The notes beneath the pieces were generated by a model. It saw only the letters and a list, made by a program, of their open reading frames with translations. It did not search any database and was not told the origin of the DNA. A program made the translations under genes and the position numbers. Below are positions 16,035 to 25,915 of a stretch of DNA of 64,000 nt, piece after piece. Origin of the DNA: DATEAV01 sp964575425. Lineage in GTDB: Bacteria > Chloroflexota > Anaerolineae > Anaerolineales > E44-bin32. Location: NCBI GenBank assembly GCA_964575425.1, contig CAZNRD010000007.1:1-64000 (forward strand). The letters run 5' to 3'. Within the stretch, counting starts at the first letter, position 1; each line of letters opens with the position of its first letter.

Positions 16035-18044
16035 ATGTCTGAGGAACGGAAGAAGAAAAGCCGCAGCCCGCAGGAACGCTCGATCGATCCGGCCGCCCAC
16101 CAGATGCTGGCCCGCGCCGAAGAGCTCGGCCTCGACACAGCCTTTCACCGCGCCGAACAGATGGCCCCCTGCCCCATCGGCTCGACCGGATCATGCTGTC
16201 GCCTGTGCTTCATGGGCCCCTGCCGTCTGGTGAAGGACGGACAGGTCGGGCTTTGCGGCGCCACGATTGAGACCATCACCGCCCGCAACTTCGCGCGCGC
16301 GGTTGCTGCTGGCGCCGCCGCCCACTCCGACCATGGCCGCGACTTGGCCTTCACCCTGGCAGCCGTTGCCAAGGGAGAGGCCCAGGGCTATCAGATACGT
16401 GATCCCTTCAAGCTCGAGCGTCTGGCTCAGGCCCACGGCATTGCCACAGAAGGCCGCCCGGTGAGCGACATCGCCTTGGACCTGGCCAACCTCTACATCG
16501 CCCAGTTCGGCCAGCAGAAGGGAGAATTGTGCAACGTCGAACGCGCTCCGGCGAAACGCAAGGCGCTCTGGCGCGATCTCGGCCTCGTGCCCCGCGGCAT
16601 CGATCGAGAGATTGTCGATATCCTCCACCGGACGCACATGGGCGACGATCAGGACCCGGAACACCTTCTGCACCAGGCCATGCGCGCCGCATTGGGCGAC
16701 GGCTGGGGCGGCTCGATGATCGCCACCGACATCTCCGACATTCTCTTCGGCACTCCCAGCCCCTTGGTCTCCCAGGTGAACCTGGGCGTCCTGAAGAAGG
16801 ACGAGGTCAACATCGTGGTCCACGGGCACGAGCCGACGCTCTCGCAGATGATCCTGGTGGCCGCCACCGATCCCGAACTGGTGGCCTACGCCAGGTCCAA
16901 GGGTGCCAAGGGCATCACCCTGGCCGGCATCTGCTGCACGAGCAACGAAACACTGGTTCGCCAGGGCGTGCCTTCAGCCGGCAATTTCCTGCATCAGGAG
17001 CTGGCCATCGTCACCGGAGCCATCGAGGCCATGGTGGTCGACGTGCAGTGCATCATGCAGGCCCTGCCCGACTTGGCCAAGAAGTTCCACACCGAGGTCA
17101 TCACCACCTCGCCCAAGGTGAAGATCAGCGGGGCGATCCACATCGAGTTCGACGAGCATCGCGCCCTCGACATCGCCAAGGACATCGTCCGCCGCGCCAT
17201 CGACAACTACCCCAACCGCGGGCCGGTGAGCATCCCCGACGTCTCCTCGGACGTTGTCCCCGGCTTCTCCCACGAGTACATCAACTACATGCTGGGGGGC
17301 TCCTACCGCTCGTCCTTCCGGCCCCTCAACGACGCCATCATGGCCGGCCGCATCCGCGGCGTGGCCGCCGACGTCGGCTGCAACAACCCCCGCGTCACCC
17401 AGGACTACACCCACGACTACCTGGTTCGTGAGCTGCTCCAGAACGACGTCCTGATGGTCCAGACCGGCTGCGGCGCCCTCGCCAGCGGCAAGTACGGCTA
17501 CCTCTTGGGCGAGGCGGCGCTGAAGTGGGCCGGCCCCGGTTTGCGCGAGGTGTGCGAGGCCACCGGCATGCCCCCGGTCCTGCACATGGGCTCGTGCGTC
17601 GACAACAGCCGCATCCTGACGGTCCTCACTCAGATGGTGGAGGAAGGTGGACTGGGGGATGACATCAGCGACATCCCCGCCGTCGGCCTGGCGCCCGAAT
17701 GGATGAGCGAGAAGGCCCTGGCCATCGCCTCCTACTGTGCCGGCTCAGGCGCCTACGTCATCATGGGCGTCAAGAACCCGGTCGAAGGCAGCACAGTTGT
17801 CACCGACATCCTCAGCCAGGGCTGGGAGCACCTGGTCGGCGGCAAGATCGAGTTCGTCGTCGAACCCGAGGAGATGCTGCGCCGCACCCTTGAGCACATC
17901 GACAAGAAGCGCGCCGCCCTCAAACTCCCCGCTTACGATCCCACGCGCTATGGGCGCAGTGGCGACTATCGCGTGCTCGAGCTGGAGAAGCTCAGCCCTG
18001 AGGCTCGGGCAGAAGCGTTGTACGGCAACCCGACCGGAGACTGA
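16035..18044 (+). CDS. cooS: Anaerobic Ni-CO dehydrogenase catalytic subunit
   Basis: A 669-residue enzyme that interconverts CO2 and CO and feeds CO to acetyl-CoA synthase. C46, C54, C55, C58 and C63 (MAPCPIGSTGSCC...LC...PC) plus the GLCGA cysteine provide the D and B [4Fe-4S] clusters. The C-cluster ligands are visible in order: His in VHGHEP, then cysteines in GICCTSNE, DVQCIMQ, GCNNPR, QTGCGALASGK and GSCVDNSR. Nothing essential is missing, so it should be active. It has AAGGAGA before ATG and is followed after 72 bases by acsB, as expected for the bifunctional CODH/ACS complex. Confidence 0.96.
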   Translation: MSEERKKKSRSPQERSIDPAAHQMLARAEELGLDTAFHRAEQMAPCPIGSTGSCCRLCFMGPCRLVKDGQVGLCGATIETITARNFARAVAAGAAAHSDHGRDLAFTLAAVAKGEAQGYQIRDPFKLERLAQAHGIATEGRPVSDIALDLANLYIAQFGQQKGELCNVERAPAKRKALWRDLGLVPRGIDREIVDILHRTHMGDDQDPEHLLHQAMRAALGDGWGGSMIATDISDILFGTPSPLVSQVNLGVLKKDEVNIVVHGHEPTLSQMILVAATDPELVAYARSKGAKGITLAGICCTSNETLVRQGVPSAGNFLHQELAIVTGAIEAMVVDVQCIMQALPDLAKKFHTEVITTSPKVKISGAIHIEFDEHRALDIAKDIVRRAIDNYPNRGPVSIPDVSSDVVPGFSHEYINYMLGGSYRSSFRPLNDAIMAGRIRGVAADVGCNNPRVTQDYTHDYLVRELLQNDVLMVQTGCGALASGKYGYLLGEAALKWAGPGLREVCEATGMPPVLHMGSCVDNSRILTVLTQMVEEGGLGDDISDIPAVGLAPEWMSEKALAIASYCAGSGAYVIMGVKNPVEGSTVVTDILSQGWEHLVGGKIEFVVEPEEMLRRTLEHIDKKRAALKLPAYDPTRYGRSGDYRVLELEKLSPEARAEALYGNPTGD

Positions 18045-18116
18045 TGGAGCGCGCAACCATGCACCCCGCCTGCGCCTCCATCTCGATACCCACGACCATG
18101 CACCTGGAGTGTTAGC

Positions 18117-20384
18117 ATGTCACGCTACATTGCCACCCGGGCCATTCGCGGCGCCAACGCCATCGTCCACGAGGCCGACCTCATGCTCGAGCGGGCCTTG
18201 CACGAGAAGGGCCCCGACACGCCCGTCTCCTTCCCCAACACCGCCTACTACCTGCCGCTGATCCTGGGCATGACGGGCGTCGAGGTGACCAAGATCGCCG
18301 ACCTCGTGCCCATCATCGAGCAGGCCAAGAAGCTGCTCCATCCCGTCCCCCCCGACCGCCGCTGGACGCCGTACCTGGGCGAGACCCTTGACTGCGGCAT
18401 GGCCACCCTCCTCGCCGAGGAAATCATCGAGGCCATCCGCTTCGTCTATGGTCTGCAGCCGGAGCCCATGCCCGGCCTGCAGCTGGCCGGCGGCACCGCT
18501 TACAGCAACCTCAACGGCCAGGGATACCTCAACGGCCCCATCGATGACATCCAGCTGCGCTCGTGGGGCATCCAGCTCGTCGACGGCCGCATGCCCGGCT
18601 TCGCCGCCATCGTCGGGTGTGCCAAGTCGAACGAGGTGGCGGTCAAGATCGTGCGCGAGCTGCAGCGGCGCAACATCCTGACCTTTCTCTGCGGCAACGT
18701 CAATGGCCGGAGCATCATCCATCAACTGATGGAAGAAGGCGTCGAGCTCGGCTACGACACCTACACCGTCCCCTTCGGCACCGACACCATCTCCGCCATC
18801 TACCCGCTCGGCTTCGCCGTCCGCTCCGCCCTCACCTTCGGCGGCATGAAGGGCGGCCAAGCGCGCAACATCCTGCTCTACAACAAGAACCGCGTCTTCG
18901 CCTTTGTCCTGGCCCTGGGCGAGGTCGACGACCTCAAATACGCCACCGCCGCCGGGGCGATCAACTTCGGCTTCCCCGTCATCGCCGACACCGTCATCCC
19001 GCAAATCCTGCCCACCGGCATCACCACCTACGAGCATGTCATCTCCATGCCGTTCCACGAGATCGAGGGCAAGGATGACCTGGAGCGAGCGGAGAAGCTC
19101 GTCCAGAAGTGCATCGAGGTGCGCGGCGTCAAGGTGCGCGTCACCGAGGTCCCGATCCCGGTGCCGTACGGCTCGGCCTTCGAGGGCGAGGTGGTGCGCA
19201 AGAACGACATGCGCATCGAGTTCGGCGGCAAGAAGAGCCGCGCCTTCGAATACCTGTTCATGACCGGCCTCGACGAAATCGAGGATGGCAAGATCGAGGT
19301 CATCGGCGACGGCTTCGAGAAGGTCGAGGAACAGGGAGCCATGGACCTGGGCATCCTGGTGCGCGTTGCCGGGCGCAAGATGGAGAAGGACTTCGAGCCG
19401 GTGCTCGAACGCCAGATCCACTACTTCGTCAACGGTGCAAGCGGCATCCAGCACATCGGCCAGCGCGACATCGCCTGGATTCGCATCAGCAAGGCCGCCG
19501 CCGACAAGGGCTTCGCCCTGCGTCACTTCGGCGATATCCTGCATGCCCGCTTCCACGCCGACTTCGGCAGCATCGTCGATAAGGTCCAGGTAACCATCCT
19601 CACCGACCCCAGGCTTCACACCGAATGGCTGGCGAAGGCCCGCCAGGCCTATGAGGAGCGCAACATCCGCATCGGCTCGATGGTCGACGAGAGCGTCGAG
19701 GTGTTCTATTCCTGCACCCTGTGCCAATCGTTCGCCCCCAACCACGTCTGCGTCATCAGCCCCGAGCGCCTCGGCCTGTGCGGTGCCTACAACTGGCTGG
19801 ACTGCAAGGCCTCCAACCAGATCAACCCCACCGGCCCCAACCAACCCATCAAGAAGGCAACACTGATCGATCCGGTCAAGGGGGCCTGGCAGGGGGTGAA
19901 CGACTTCGTCTACCAGGCCAGCCACCAGCAGGTGACCAACGTCTCGGTCTACTCGATCATGGAGAACCCGATGACGGCCTGCGGCTGCTTCGAGTGCATC
20001 GCCATGGTCATCCCCGAGGCCAACGGCATCATGGTCCTCAGCCGTGAGGACACCAGCATGAGCCCGGCCGGAATGACCTTCTCCACCCTGGCCGGCATGG
20101 CCGGCGGCGGCCTGCAGACCGCCGGCATCATGGGGCACGGCAAGTTCTACATCCTCAGCCCGAAGTTCATCTCCGCCGACGGCGGCTTCAAACGCGTCGT
20201 GTGGATGTCGTCCATCCTCAAGGAGCAGATGGCGGAGCAGCTCAAGCAGGTCGCCATCCGCGAGGGCGATCCGAACTTGATCGACAAGATCTGCGACGAG
20301 CGCATCGCCACCGACGTCGAGGGCCTGGTCCGCTTCCTCACCGAGAAGAACCACCCGGCCCTCTCCATGCCGCCGCTGTTCTAG
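18117..20384 (+). CDS. acsB: Acetyl-CoA synthase, CODH/ACS complex subunit (bacterial AcsB)
   Basis: A 755-residue enzyme that joins a methyl group from the corrinoid iron-sulfur protein, CO from CooS and CoA into acetyl-CoA. It has the full bacterial length, including the N-terminal domain that docks CODH. A-cluster ligands correspond one-to-one with Moorella with a constant offset of 27: C533, C536, C545 and C555 for the [4Fe-4S] cluster, and C622-G-C624 (in CGCFEC) for the distal nickel. A conserved region GGMKGGQARNILLYNKNRVF is also intact. Start preceded by GGAG. Followed closely by acsD and acsC. Confidence 0.96.
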   Translation: MSRYIATRAIRGANAIVHEADLMLERALHEKGPDTPVSFPNTAYYLPLILGMTGVEVTKIADLVPIIEQAKKLLHPVPPDRRWTPYLGETLDCGMATLLAEEIIEAIRFVYGLQPEPMPGLQLAGGTAYSNLNGQGYLNGPIDDIQLRSWGIQLVDGRMPGFAAIVGCAKSNEVAVKIVRELQRRNILTFLCGNVNGRSIIHQLMEEGVELGYDTYTVPFGTDTISAIYPLGFAVRSALTFGGMKGGQARNILLYNKNRVFAFVLALGEVDDLKYATAAGAINFGFPVIADTVIPQILPTGITTYEHVISMPFHEIEGKDDLERAEKLVQKCIEVRGVKVRVTEVPIPVPYGSAFEGEVVRKNDMRIEFGGKKSRAFEYLFMTGLDEIEDGKIEVIGDGFEKVEEQGAMDLGILVRVAGRKMEKDFEPVLERQIHYFVNGASGIQHIGQRDIAWIRISKAAADKGFALRHFGDILHARFHADFGSIVDKVQVTILTDPRLHTEWLAKARQAYEERNIRIGSMVDESVEVFYSCTLCQSFAPNHVCVISPERLGLCGAYNWLDCKASNQINPTGPNQPIKKATLIDPVKGAWQGVNDFVYQASHQQVTNVSVYSIMENPMTACGCFECIAMVIPEANGIMVLSREDTSMSPAGMTFSTLAGMAGGGLQTAGIMGHGKFYILSPKFISADGGFKRVVWMSSILKEQMAEQLKQVAIREGDPNLIDKICDERIATDVEGLVRFLTEKNHPALSMPPLF

Positions 20385-20412
20385 GTGCCCGACATCCGGA
20401 ACGGGAGGAGTC

Positions 20413-21393
20413 ATGCCTGTCACCGTCGACATCCCCAAGGAGAAGTGGGCCGGCAAGGTGCGCGAGGTCTCCCTGGGCGCCACGCGCGACCAGGGCGGCA
20501 CACGCACGCGCACGGTCACCCTCGGCGGCGACGCCGCCCTGCCCTTCCTGCACTACGAAGGCAGCCTGCCTCATCCTCCGGCCCTCGCCATCCAGGTGCA
20601 CGACCGCAAGCCAGAGGATTGGTCGCCCCTCCTCTACCAGGCCTGGGGCGAAGCGATGCAGGACCCGGGCGACTGGGCGCGCGCGGCAGAGGCCGCTGGC
20701 GCCGACCTCATTTTCCTCACCCTCAGCGCCACTCTCGCCGACGGAAAACCCAACACCCCCGCCAACGCCCGAACCGTGGTGCGCAAAGTGCTGGACTCCA
20801 CCAGCCTGCCACTGGCCGTCATCGGCCCGGGGCAGGCGGAACTCGATAACGAGCTCCTGGTAGCCGTGGCCGAAGAAGGCAAGGGCGAACGCCTGCTGCT
20901 TGGCACCTGCGAAGACAAGAACTACCGCACCATCGTCGCCACCGCCATGGCCAACGACCACCTGGTGCAGTCCAAGACCCCCATGGACGTGAACCTCTCC
21001 AAGCAGATGATCATCCTCATCCACGACATGGGCATGCCTTTGGACCGCATCGTGATGGACCCCACCACAGGAGCCCTTGGCTACGGCATCGAGTACGGCT
21101 ACTCGGTCATGGAGCGACTGCGCCTGGCCGCCCTGCAGGGCGACAGCATGACTCAGCAGCCCATCATGGTCACACCGGGTGAGGAGTGCTGGAAGGTCAA
21201 GGAATCCCGGGTCGGCGAGGGCGTGCCGGCAGCGTGGGGGGATTGGGCGCGCCGCGCCATCTACTGGGAGACTACGACGGCCGCCAGCCTGATCCACGCC
21301 GGCGCCAACCTCGTCGTCGTGCGCCATCCAGAGAGCCTGCGCGCGCTGCGCACCCTGATCGAAACCCTGGGCAGCCCGAAGCCGGCAGGCTGA
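20413..21393 (+). CDS. acsD: Corrinoid iron-sulfur protein small subunit (CODH/ACS delta)
   Basis: A 326-residue TIM-barrel subunit that pairs with AcsC to carry the methyl group on cobalamin. Recognisable stretches are VNLSKQMIILIHDMGMPLDR, MDPTTGALGYGIEYG and the C-terminal MTQQPIMVTPGEECWK. The ATG follows GGGAGG. Bacterial gene order acsB-acsD-acsC is kept; the next gene starts 16 bases later. Confidence 0.93.
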   Translation: MPVTVDIPKEKWAGKVREVSLGATRDQGGTRTRTVTLGGDAALPFLHYEGSLPHPPALAIQVHDRKPEDWSPLLYQAWGEAMQDPGDWARAAEAAGADLIFLTLSATLADGKPNTPANARTVVRKVLDSTSLPLAVIGPGQAELDNELLVAVAEEGKGERLLLGTCEDKNYRTIVATAMANDHLVQSKTPMDVNLSKQMIILIHDMGMPLDRIVMDPTTGALGYGIEYGYSVMERLRLAALQGDSMTQQPIMVTPGEECWKVKESRVGEGVPAAWGDWARRAIYWETTTAASLIHAGANLVVVRHPESLRALRTLIETLGSPKPAG

Positions 21394-21409
21394 CAGGCGG
21401 AGGAGCATC

Positions 21410-22753
21410 ATGCCGCTCACGGGACTCGAGATCTACAAGCTTCTGCCGCAGACCAACTGCAAGGAATGCGGCTTTCCCACCTGCCTGGCCTTCGCCATGA
21501 AACTGGCCGCCAAGCAGGCGGAGCTTAAGAGCTGCCCCTACGTCCGCGAGGAGGCCAAGGCCAAGCTCGAGGCGGCCTCGGCCCCGCCAATCCGCCTCGT
21601 CACGCTTGCCGGTGATGGGACGCAAATCGAGGTCGGCAACGAAACCGTCCTCTTCCGCCACGAGAAGACCTTCTACCACCGCCCCGGCCTCTTCCTGCAC
21701 CTGCGCGACAGCGATGGGGCCGATGCCCTCAAGCAGCGCGCCGGCGAAGCCGACGCCTACAAGGTCGACTACGTTGGCATCAGCCTCGGCCTGGATGGGT
21801 TTGCCGTCGAGGCCGTCTCGGGGGACGCCTCCACCTTCGCCGCTGCCATCAGCGCCGTCCGTTCGGTCAGCAAGAAGCCGCTCATTCTGATGGCCGCCAA
21901 TCCCGAGATGGCCAAGGCCGGCGCCCAGGCAGCAGCCGGCATCCGCCCCCTGCTCTACGCCGCCGACGCCAGCAACTGGCAGGCCATGGCCGAGGTGGCC
22001 AAGGAAACCAAACTGCCGTTGGCCGTCCGCGCAGAGACCCTCGAGGCGCTCGCCGAACTCTCCCAATCCTTGACCCAGGCGGGCATCGAAGACCTGGTGC
22101 TCGATCCCACCCCTCGCGGCTACCTCGACACGCTCCATAAGTTGACCTCGATCCGGCGCCTGGCCCTCAAGAGCAGCTTCCGCCCCCTCGGCTTCCCGGT
22201 GATCACCTTCCCCGGGGCCGACGGCAGCGCCTCGGAGGCACTGCTGGCGGCGGAGCACATCGCCAAGTACGCCAGCCTGATCGTGCTGGACACCTTCGAC
22301 CCCGCCATGCTCTACCCGCTGCTGGTCCTGCGCCAGAACCTGTACACCGATCCGCAGAAGCCGATCCAGGTCCTCCCGGGCCTGTACGAAATCAACGCGC
22401 CGAACGAGAAGTCGCCGGTCATGGTGACCACGAACTTCTCGATCACCTACTTCGCCGTCTCCAACGAGGTCGAGGGTTCGGGCTGGCCGGCCTGGTTGGT
22501 CGTCACCGACGCCGAAGGCATGAGCGTGCTCACCGCCTGGGCCGCCGGCAAGTTCGACGCCGAGCGCATCGCCAAGGCCGTGAAGTCTTCAGGCGTGAAA
22601 GACCGCATCGGCCATCAGCGCGTTATCATCCCTGGCGCCGTGGCCGTCCTCTCCGGCGAGCTGGAAGAGGAATTGCAGGGCTGGCACATCATGGTCGGGC
22701 CGCGCGAGGCCGTCGACATCGCCAACTACCTCAAGGCGATGTGGCCGAACTGA
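21410..22753 (+). CDS. acsC: Corrinoid iron-sulfur protein large subunit (CODH/ACS gamma)
   Basis: A 447-residue subunit that holds a [4Fe-4S] cluster and the cobalamin methyl carrier. The N-terminal cluster motif TNCKECGFPTCLAFA plus a Cys in LKSCPYV gives the four ligands used for reductive activation of Co(II). A TIM barrel follows, and the C-terminal cobalamin domain includes GAVAVLSGELEEEL and GPREAVDIANYLK. It receives methyl from methyl-THF via AcsE and passes it to AcsB. Confidence 0.94.
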   Translation: MPLTGLEIYKLLPQTNCKECGFPTCLAFAMKLAAKQAELKSCPYVREEAKAKLEAASAPPIRLVTLAGDGTQIEVGNETVLFRHEKTFYHRPGLFLHLRDSDGADALKQRAGEADAYKVDYVGISLGLDGFAVEAVSGDASTFAAAISAVRSVSKKPLILMAANPEMAKAGAQAAAGIRPLLYAADASNWQAMAEVAKETKLPLAVRAETLEALAELSQSLTQAGIEDLVLDPTPRGYLDTLHKLTSIRRLALKSSFRPLGFPVITFPGADGSASEALLAAEHIAKYASLIVLDTFDPAMLYPLLVLRQNLYTDPQKPIQVLPGLYEINAPNEKSPVMVTTNFSITYFAVSNEVEGSGWPAWLVVTDAEGMSVLTAWAAGKFDAERIAKAVKSSGVKDRIGHQRVIIPGAVAVLSGELEEELQGWHIMVGPREAVDIANYLKAMWPN

Positions 22754-23078
22754 GCGCGGCCTTGAAGCCAAGGCTGTTCCCGCTCAGGCACCGCGGCCGC
22801 GGCAGGATGCCCCCGGTGCCTGAGCGCCTCGAGGGGCGCGCTGCGCCTAATCGGCCCCGCCGGAGGATTTCGCCGGGAGGGCCGAGCATCCCGCAAGGCC
22901 CCTGGCTGCACTGCAATGCCTCTCGACCGACGGGCGCGGCGGCGGGACAGAGGCCCCTGGGCCGTGGTCGCTCGTCAGGCGAGAAGGCCCACTCGGGCTG
23001 GACCGCATCGACGATGCCGGGCGCGGGCAAAGCGCCCGGGCGAATGCGTCGCCCCGCAAGGTGGGGTAGCACAAGACG
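22754..23078 (+). other. 325-base non-coding gap inside the Wood-Ljungdahl operon
   Basis: No convincing gene is present, unlike the few-base spacings elsewhere in the operon. It contains a strong hairpin just after acsC (22781-22826) and a smaller one, ccgggcgc/gcgcccgg, at 23017-23039, close to the activator start. It may set different levels for the abundant enzyme genes upstream and the accessory genes downstream, or hold a second promoter. I checked for a cobalamin riboswitch and found no acceptable match. Confidence 0.4.
22781..22826 (+). terminator. Hairpin after acsC
   Basis: A 13-bp perfect inverted repeat (cgctcaggcaccg, complement at 22814-22826) with a 20-base loop, 28 bases after the acsC stop. 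No U-tract; more likely an mRNA-processing or stability element, or partial terminator, since the operon continues. Confidence 0.45.
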
Positions 23079-25010
23079 ATGGCCAAGCACAAGGTCACAT
23101 TCCTGCCGGATGGCCTGACGGTTGAGGTGCCCACGGGCGCGCTGATCACCGAGGCAGCCCGCCTGAAAGGACTCGGCCTCGCTCAGCCCTGCGGCGGACA
23201 AGGCCGCTGCGGCCGCTGTGCTGTCGTCATCGAACAGGGCCAAGCGCGCCGGCGTTCCACCATCCGCCTCTCGCCCGATGACCTGGCCGCCGGCCACGCC
23301 CTGGCCTGCCAGACCGTCATCGAAGGCGATGTCCAGATCCGCCTTCTCGAGCCGGAACGCATCGAGCGGCGCCTCGTCACGGACAAGGCGGCCCGCAAAG
23401 TCGAGCTACCCTTCCCCTACGACCCGGCGCTTGATCAGTCGATTCGCGTGCTGCGCCTCGAGCTCTCACCACCGACGCTCCAGGACAATGTCGATGACCT
23501 CACCCGCCTGCAGCGCGGCCTGGCCGCCCGGGGGTTCGAGAACGTCGACATCCCGCTGCCGATCTTGCGCCGCCTGGCCGAAGCGCTGCGCCAGGCCGAA
23601 TGGCTGCCCTGGATCGCCCTGGACGTCCCCGCGCAGAGCAACGTACCCGCCCGCATGGTCGACCTTGCCCCCGAGCCGATCCGTCCGATCGGGCTGGCGT
23701 TAGACATCGGCACCACCACCATGACCGCCTATCTCGTCGACCTCGCCAGCGGAGAGGTGATGGCCTCGAGCGCCGAATACAATGGCCAGATCGCCTTTGG
23801 CGAAGACGTGATTTCGCGCATCGTGTACGCCGGAAGGGATGGCGGCCTCGACGACCTCGGCCAGGCAGCGCGCAGTACCTTGACAACACTGCTGGAGCGG
23901 CTCCGCTCGCGCACCGCCGTTCCGCCCGAACGCATCCACAAGGTGACAGTGGCTGGCAACACCACCATGATTCACCTCTTCCTCGGCCTGCCCCCGGCAC
24001 GCATCCGACTTGCCCCCTACATCCCCACCGCCAACCGACCCCCGACCTACTGGGCTGCAGACCTCGCCCTGCCCCTCAACCCGGCGGCAACCGTCGACTG
24101 CCTGCAGGGCGTGGCGTCCTACGTCGGCGCCGACATCACCGCCGGCGTTCTGGCCTGCGGACTGGCCGAGGCCGAGGGCCTCACATTGTTCATCGACGTC
24201 GGCACCAACGGCGAGATCGTCCTCGGCACGCGCGACTGGATGGTCACCTGCGCCTGCTCTGCCGGCCCGGCCTTCGAGGGCGCCGGCGTCGTCAACGGCA
24301 TGCGCGCCACCGCGGGCGCCATCGAAGAGGTCTGGGTGAGCTCGCAGACCTACGAGCCCACCTATCGGGTCATCGGCGACGGGCCGCCGCGCGGCCTGTG
24401 CGGCTCGGGTCTGATTTCCCTGCTGGCGGAGCTCTTCGTCACCGGCGTCATCGATCGAGCCGGCAACATCAAGATCAACCTCGACACGCCGCGCGTCCGT
24501 CAGGGGGACCACGGACCGGAGTACGTCGTCGCCTGGGCTGATCAAACCCAGACCGGCCGCGACATCGTCCTCTCCAAGGTCGACGTCGACAACCTGCTCC
24601 GGGCCAAGGCCGCCATCTATGCCGGCTTCACCGTCCTGGCAAACAGCGTTGGCGTCCGCTTGGCTGATGTGCAGCAGGTTCTGGTCGGCGGTTCCTTCGG
24701 CAAATACATCAATGTCGAGAAGGCCATCCAGATCGGCCTGCTGCCCGACCTGCCGTGGGACCGCTTTCACTTCCTGGGCAACACCGCGGTCATGGGTGCC
24801 TACATGGCCTTGCTCTCGCGCGATGCCAAGCAGCGCCTGGAGCAGATCGCCCGCATGATGACCTACATCGAGCTCTCCGCCGACAACGCCTTCTACGAAG
24901 CCTTCACCGCCGCCCTCTTCCTCCCCCACACCGAGATCGCCCGCTTCCCCAGTGTGGCCGAGGTGTGGGAGCGCGAGGCCGGCCGCCAGGCAGCAGGGGA
25001 GGCGAGATGA
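23079..25010 (+). CDS. acsV: Reductive activator of corrinoid iron-sulfur protein (RACo)
   Basis: A 643-residue ATP-dependent activator that returns the inactive Co(II) corrinoid protein to Co(I). The N-terminal plant-ferredoxin-like domain has C38, C44, C47 and C77 for a [2Fe-2S] cluster. After a linker and middle domain, the C-terminal ASKHA ATPase starts at GLALDIGTTTMTAYLVD and includes VAGNTTM, DVGTNGEIVLG, ACSAGPAFEGAG and GGSFGKYIN. Length and domain order match RACo proteins. Its final TGA overlaps the ATG of the radical SAM gene. Confidence 0.92.
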   Translation: MAKHKVTFLPDGLTVEVPTGALITEAARLKGLGLAQPCGGQGRCGRCAVVIEQGQARRRSTIRLSPDDLAAGHALACQTVIEGDVQIRLLEPERIERRLVTDKAARKVELPFPYDPALDQSIRVLRLELSPPTLQDNVDDLTRLQRGLAARGFENVDIPLPILRRLAEALRQAEWLPWIALDVPAQSNVPARMVDLAPEPIRPIGLALDIGTTTMTAYLVDLASGEVMASSAEYNGQIAFGEDVISRIVYAGRDGGLDDLGQAARSTLTTLLERLRSRTAVPPERIHKVTVAGNTTMIHLFLGLPPARIRLAPYIPTANRPPTYWAADLALPLNPAATVDCLQGVASYVGADITAGVLACGLAEAEGLTLFIDVGTNGEIVLGTRDWMVTCACSAGPAFEGAGVVNGMRATAGAIEEVWVSSQTYEPTYRVIGDGPPRGLCGSGLISLLAELFVTGVIDRAGNIKINLDTPRVRQGDHGPEYVVAWADQTQTGRDIVLSKVDVDNLLRAKAAIYAGFTVLANSVGVRLADVQQVLVGGSFGKYINVEKAIQIGLLPDLPWDRFHFLGNTAVMGAYMALLSRDAKQRLEQIARMMTYIELSADNAFYEAFTAALFLPHTEIARFPSVAEVWEREAGRQAAGEAR

Positions 25011-25915
25011 CCCTCACCGGCCTTCACCTGCTTCTGACCTACCGCTGCCTTTCGTCATGTGTCCACTGCTTCGTTTGGGGCAGCCCGCAGCAGCAAGGGA
25101 CGTTCACCCTGGCCGGCGTGCGGGAGGTCCTGCGCCAGGCAAAGTCGCTGGGCACGATCGAGTGGGTCTATTTCGAAGGCGGGGAGCCGTTCCTGTACTA
25201 CCCCGTCCTGGTGGCGGCCGTCGAGGAAGCGGCCTCCCTCGGATTCCAAGTAGGCGTGGTGACATTTCCCTACTGGGCCACCGGCGTCGAAGATGCGCTC
25301 GCCTGGCTCCGCCCCCTGGCCGGGCGCCTGCAGGACCTCACGGTTTCCACTGACCTCTTCCACTTTGACGAGAAGATCAGCCCACAGGCGCGCAGCGCCA
25401 TGGCGGCCGCCGAGGGACTTGATATCCCCGTCGATACCATCGTGTGCGAGGTGCCCCAGGCCAGCCCCGGGCACCCTGCGCAAGCGGCCGGCGACCCTGT
25501 CTCAAGCGGCCCCATCATGTTTCGCGGCCGGGCCGCCAAGGAACTTGCGCCAAAGGCCCCCCTGCGACCCTGGCAGGACTTCCGTGAGTGCCCGCACGAA
25601 CGGCTCGACGATCCCGGCCGAGTGCACGTCGACCCTCTCGGCTACCTGCACGTCTGCCAGGGCCTGACGATGGGCAACCTGCTGAAGGAGCCTCTGCATG
25701 CCATCGTCGCAGCCTATCGTCCGCGCGACCATCCAATTATCGGCCCCTTGCTGCGGGGTGGGCCGGCTGCGCTGGTTGAGGCATTTGGCCTGGAGCGCGA
25801 AGAGGGCTACGCCGATGCCTGTCATCTGTGTTACGTGGCGCGCGAGGCGCTCCGCCCTCGCTACCCAGAGATGCTCGCGCCCAGCCAGATGTATGGAGAG
25901 GTTGCGGCCGTATGA
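25007..25915 (+). CDS. Radical SAM protein within the acs operon
   Basis: A 302-residue radical S-adenosylmethionine enzyme. The [4Fe-4S] motif CLSSCVHC gives C14, C18 and C21; YFEGGEPFLY is the GGE motif that binds SAM. A cysteine-bearing C-terminal part (ECPHERLDDPG, HVCQGLTMGNL, ACHLCY) resembles a SPASM-like or twitch region and could hold an auxiliary cluster. It is translationally coupled on both sides (ATGA overlaps) to the corrinoid activator and to the toroid protein, so its work is tied to the pathway. Substrate unknown; maturation of a cofactor or peptide is possible. Confidence 0.8.
   Translation: MTLTGLHLLLTYRCLSSCVHCFVWGSPQQQGTFTLAGVREVLRQAKSLGTIEWVYFEGGEPFLYYPVLVAAVEEAASLGFQVGVVTFPYWATGVEDALAWLRPLAGRLQDLTVSTDLFHFDEKISPQARSAMAAAEGLDIPVDTIVCEVPQASPGHPAQAAGDPVSSGPIMFRGRAAKELAPKAPLRPWQDFRECPHERLDDPGRVHVDPLGYLHVCQGLTMGNLLKEPLHAIVAAYRPRDHPIIGPLLRGGPAALVEAFGLEREEGYADACHLCYVAREALRPRYPEMLAPSQMYGEVAAV

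Noticed and set aside
18120..20519. Very long open frame (about 800 codons) on the minus strand opposite acsB
   Set aside because: It mirrors the codon structure of a certain gene in high-GC DNA, has low-complexity acidic composition and no ribosome binding site or family motif.
22830..23078. Possible cobalamin riboswitch before the corrinoid activator
   Set aside because: CCGCAAGG and GGAGGGCC fragments are present, but the conserved B12 box and the core order cannot be assembled in a consistent fold.
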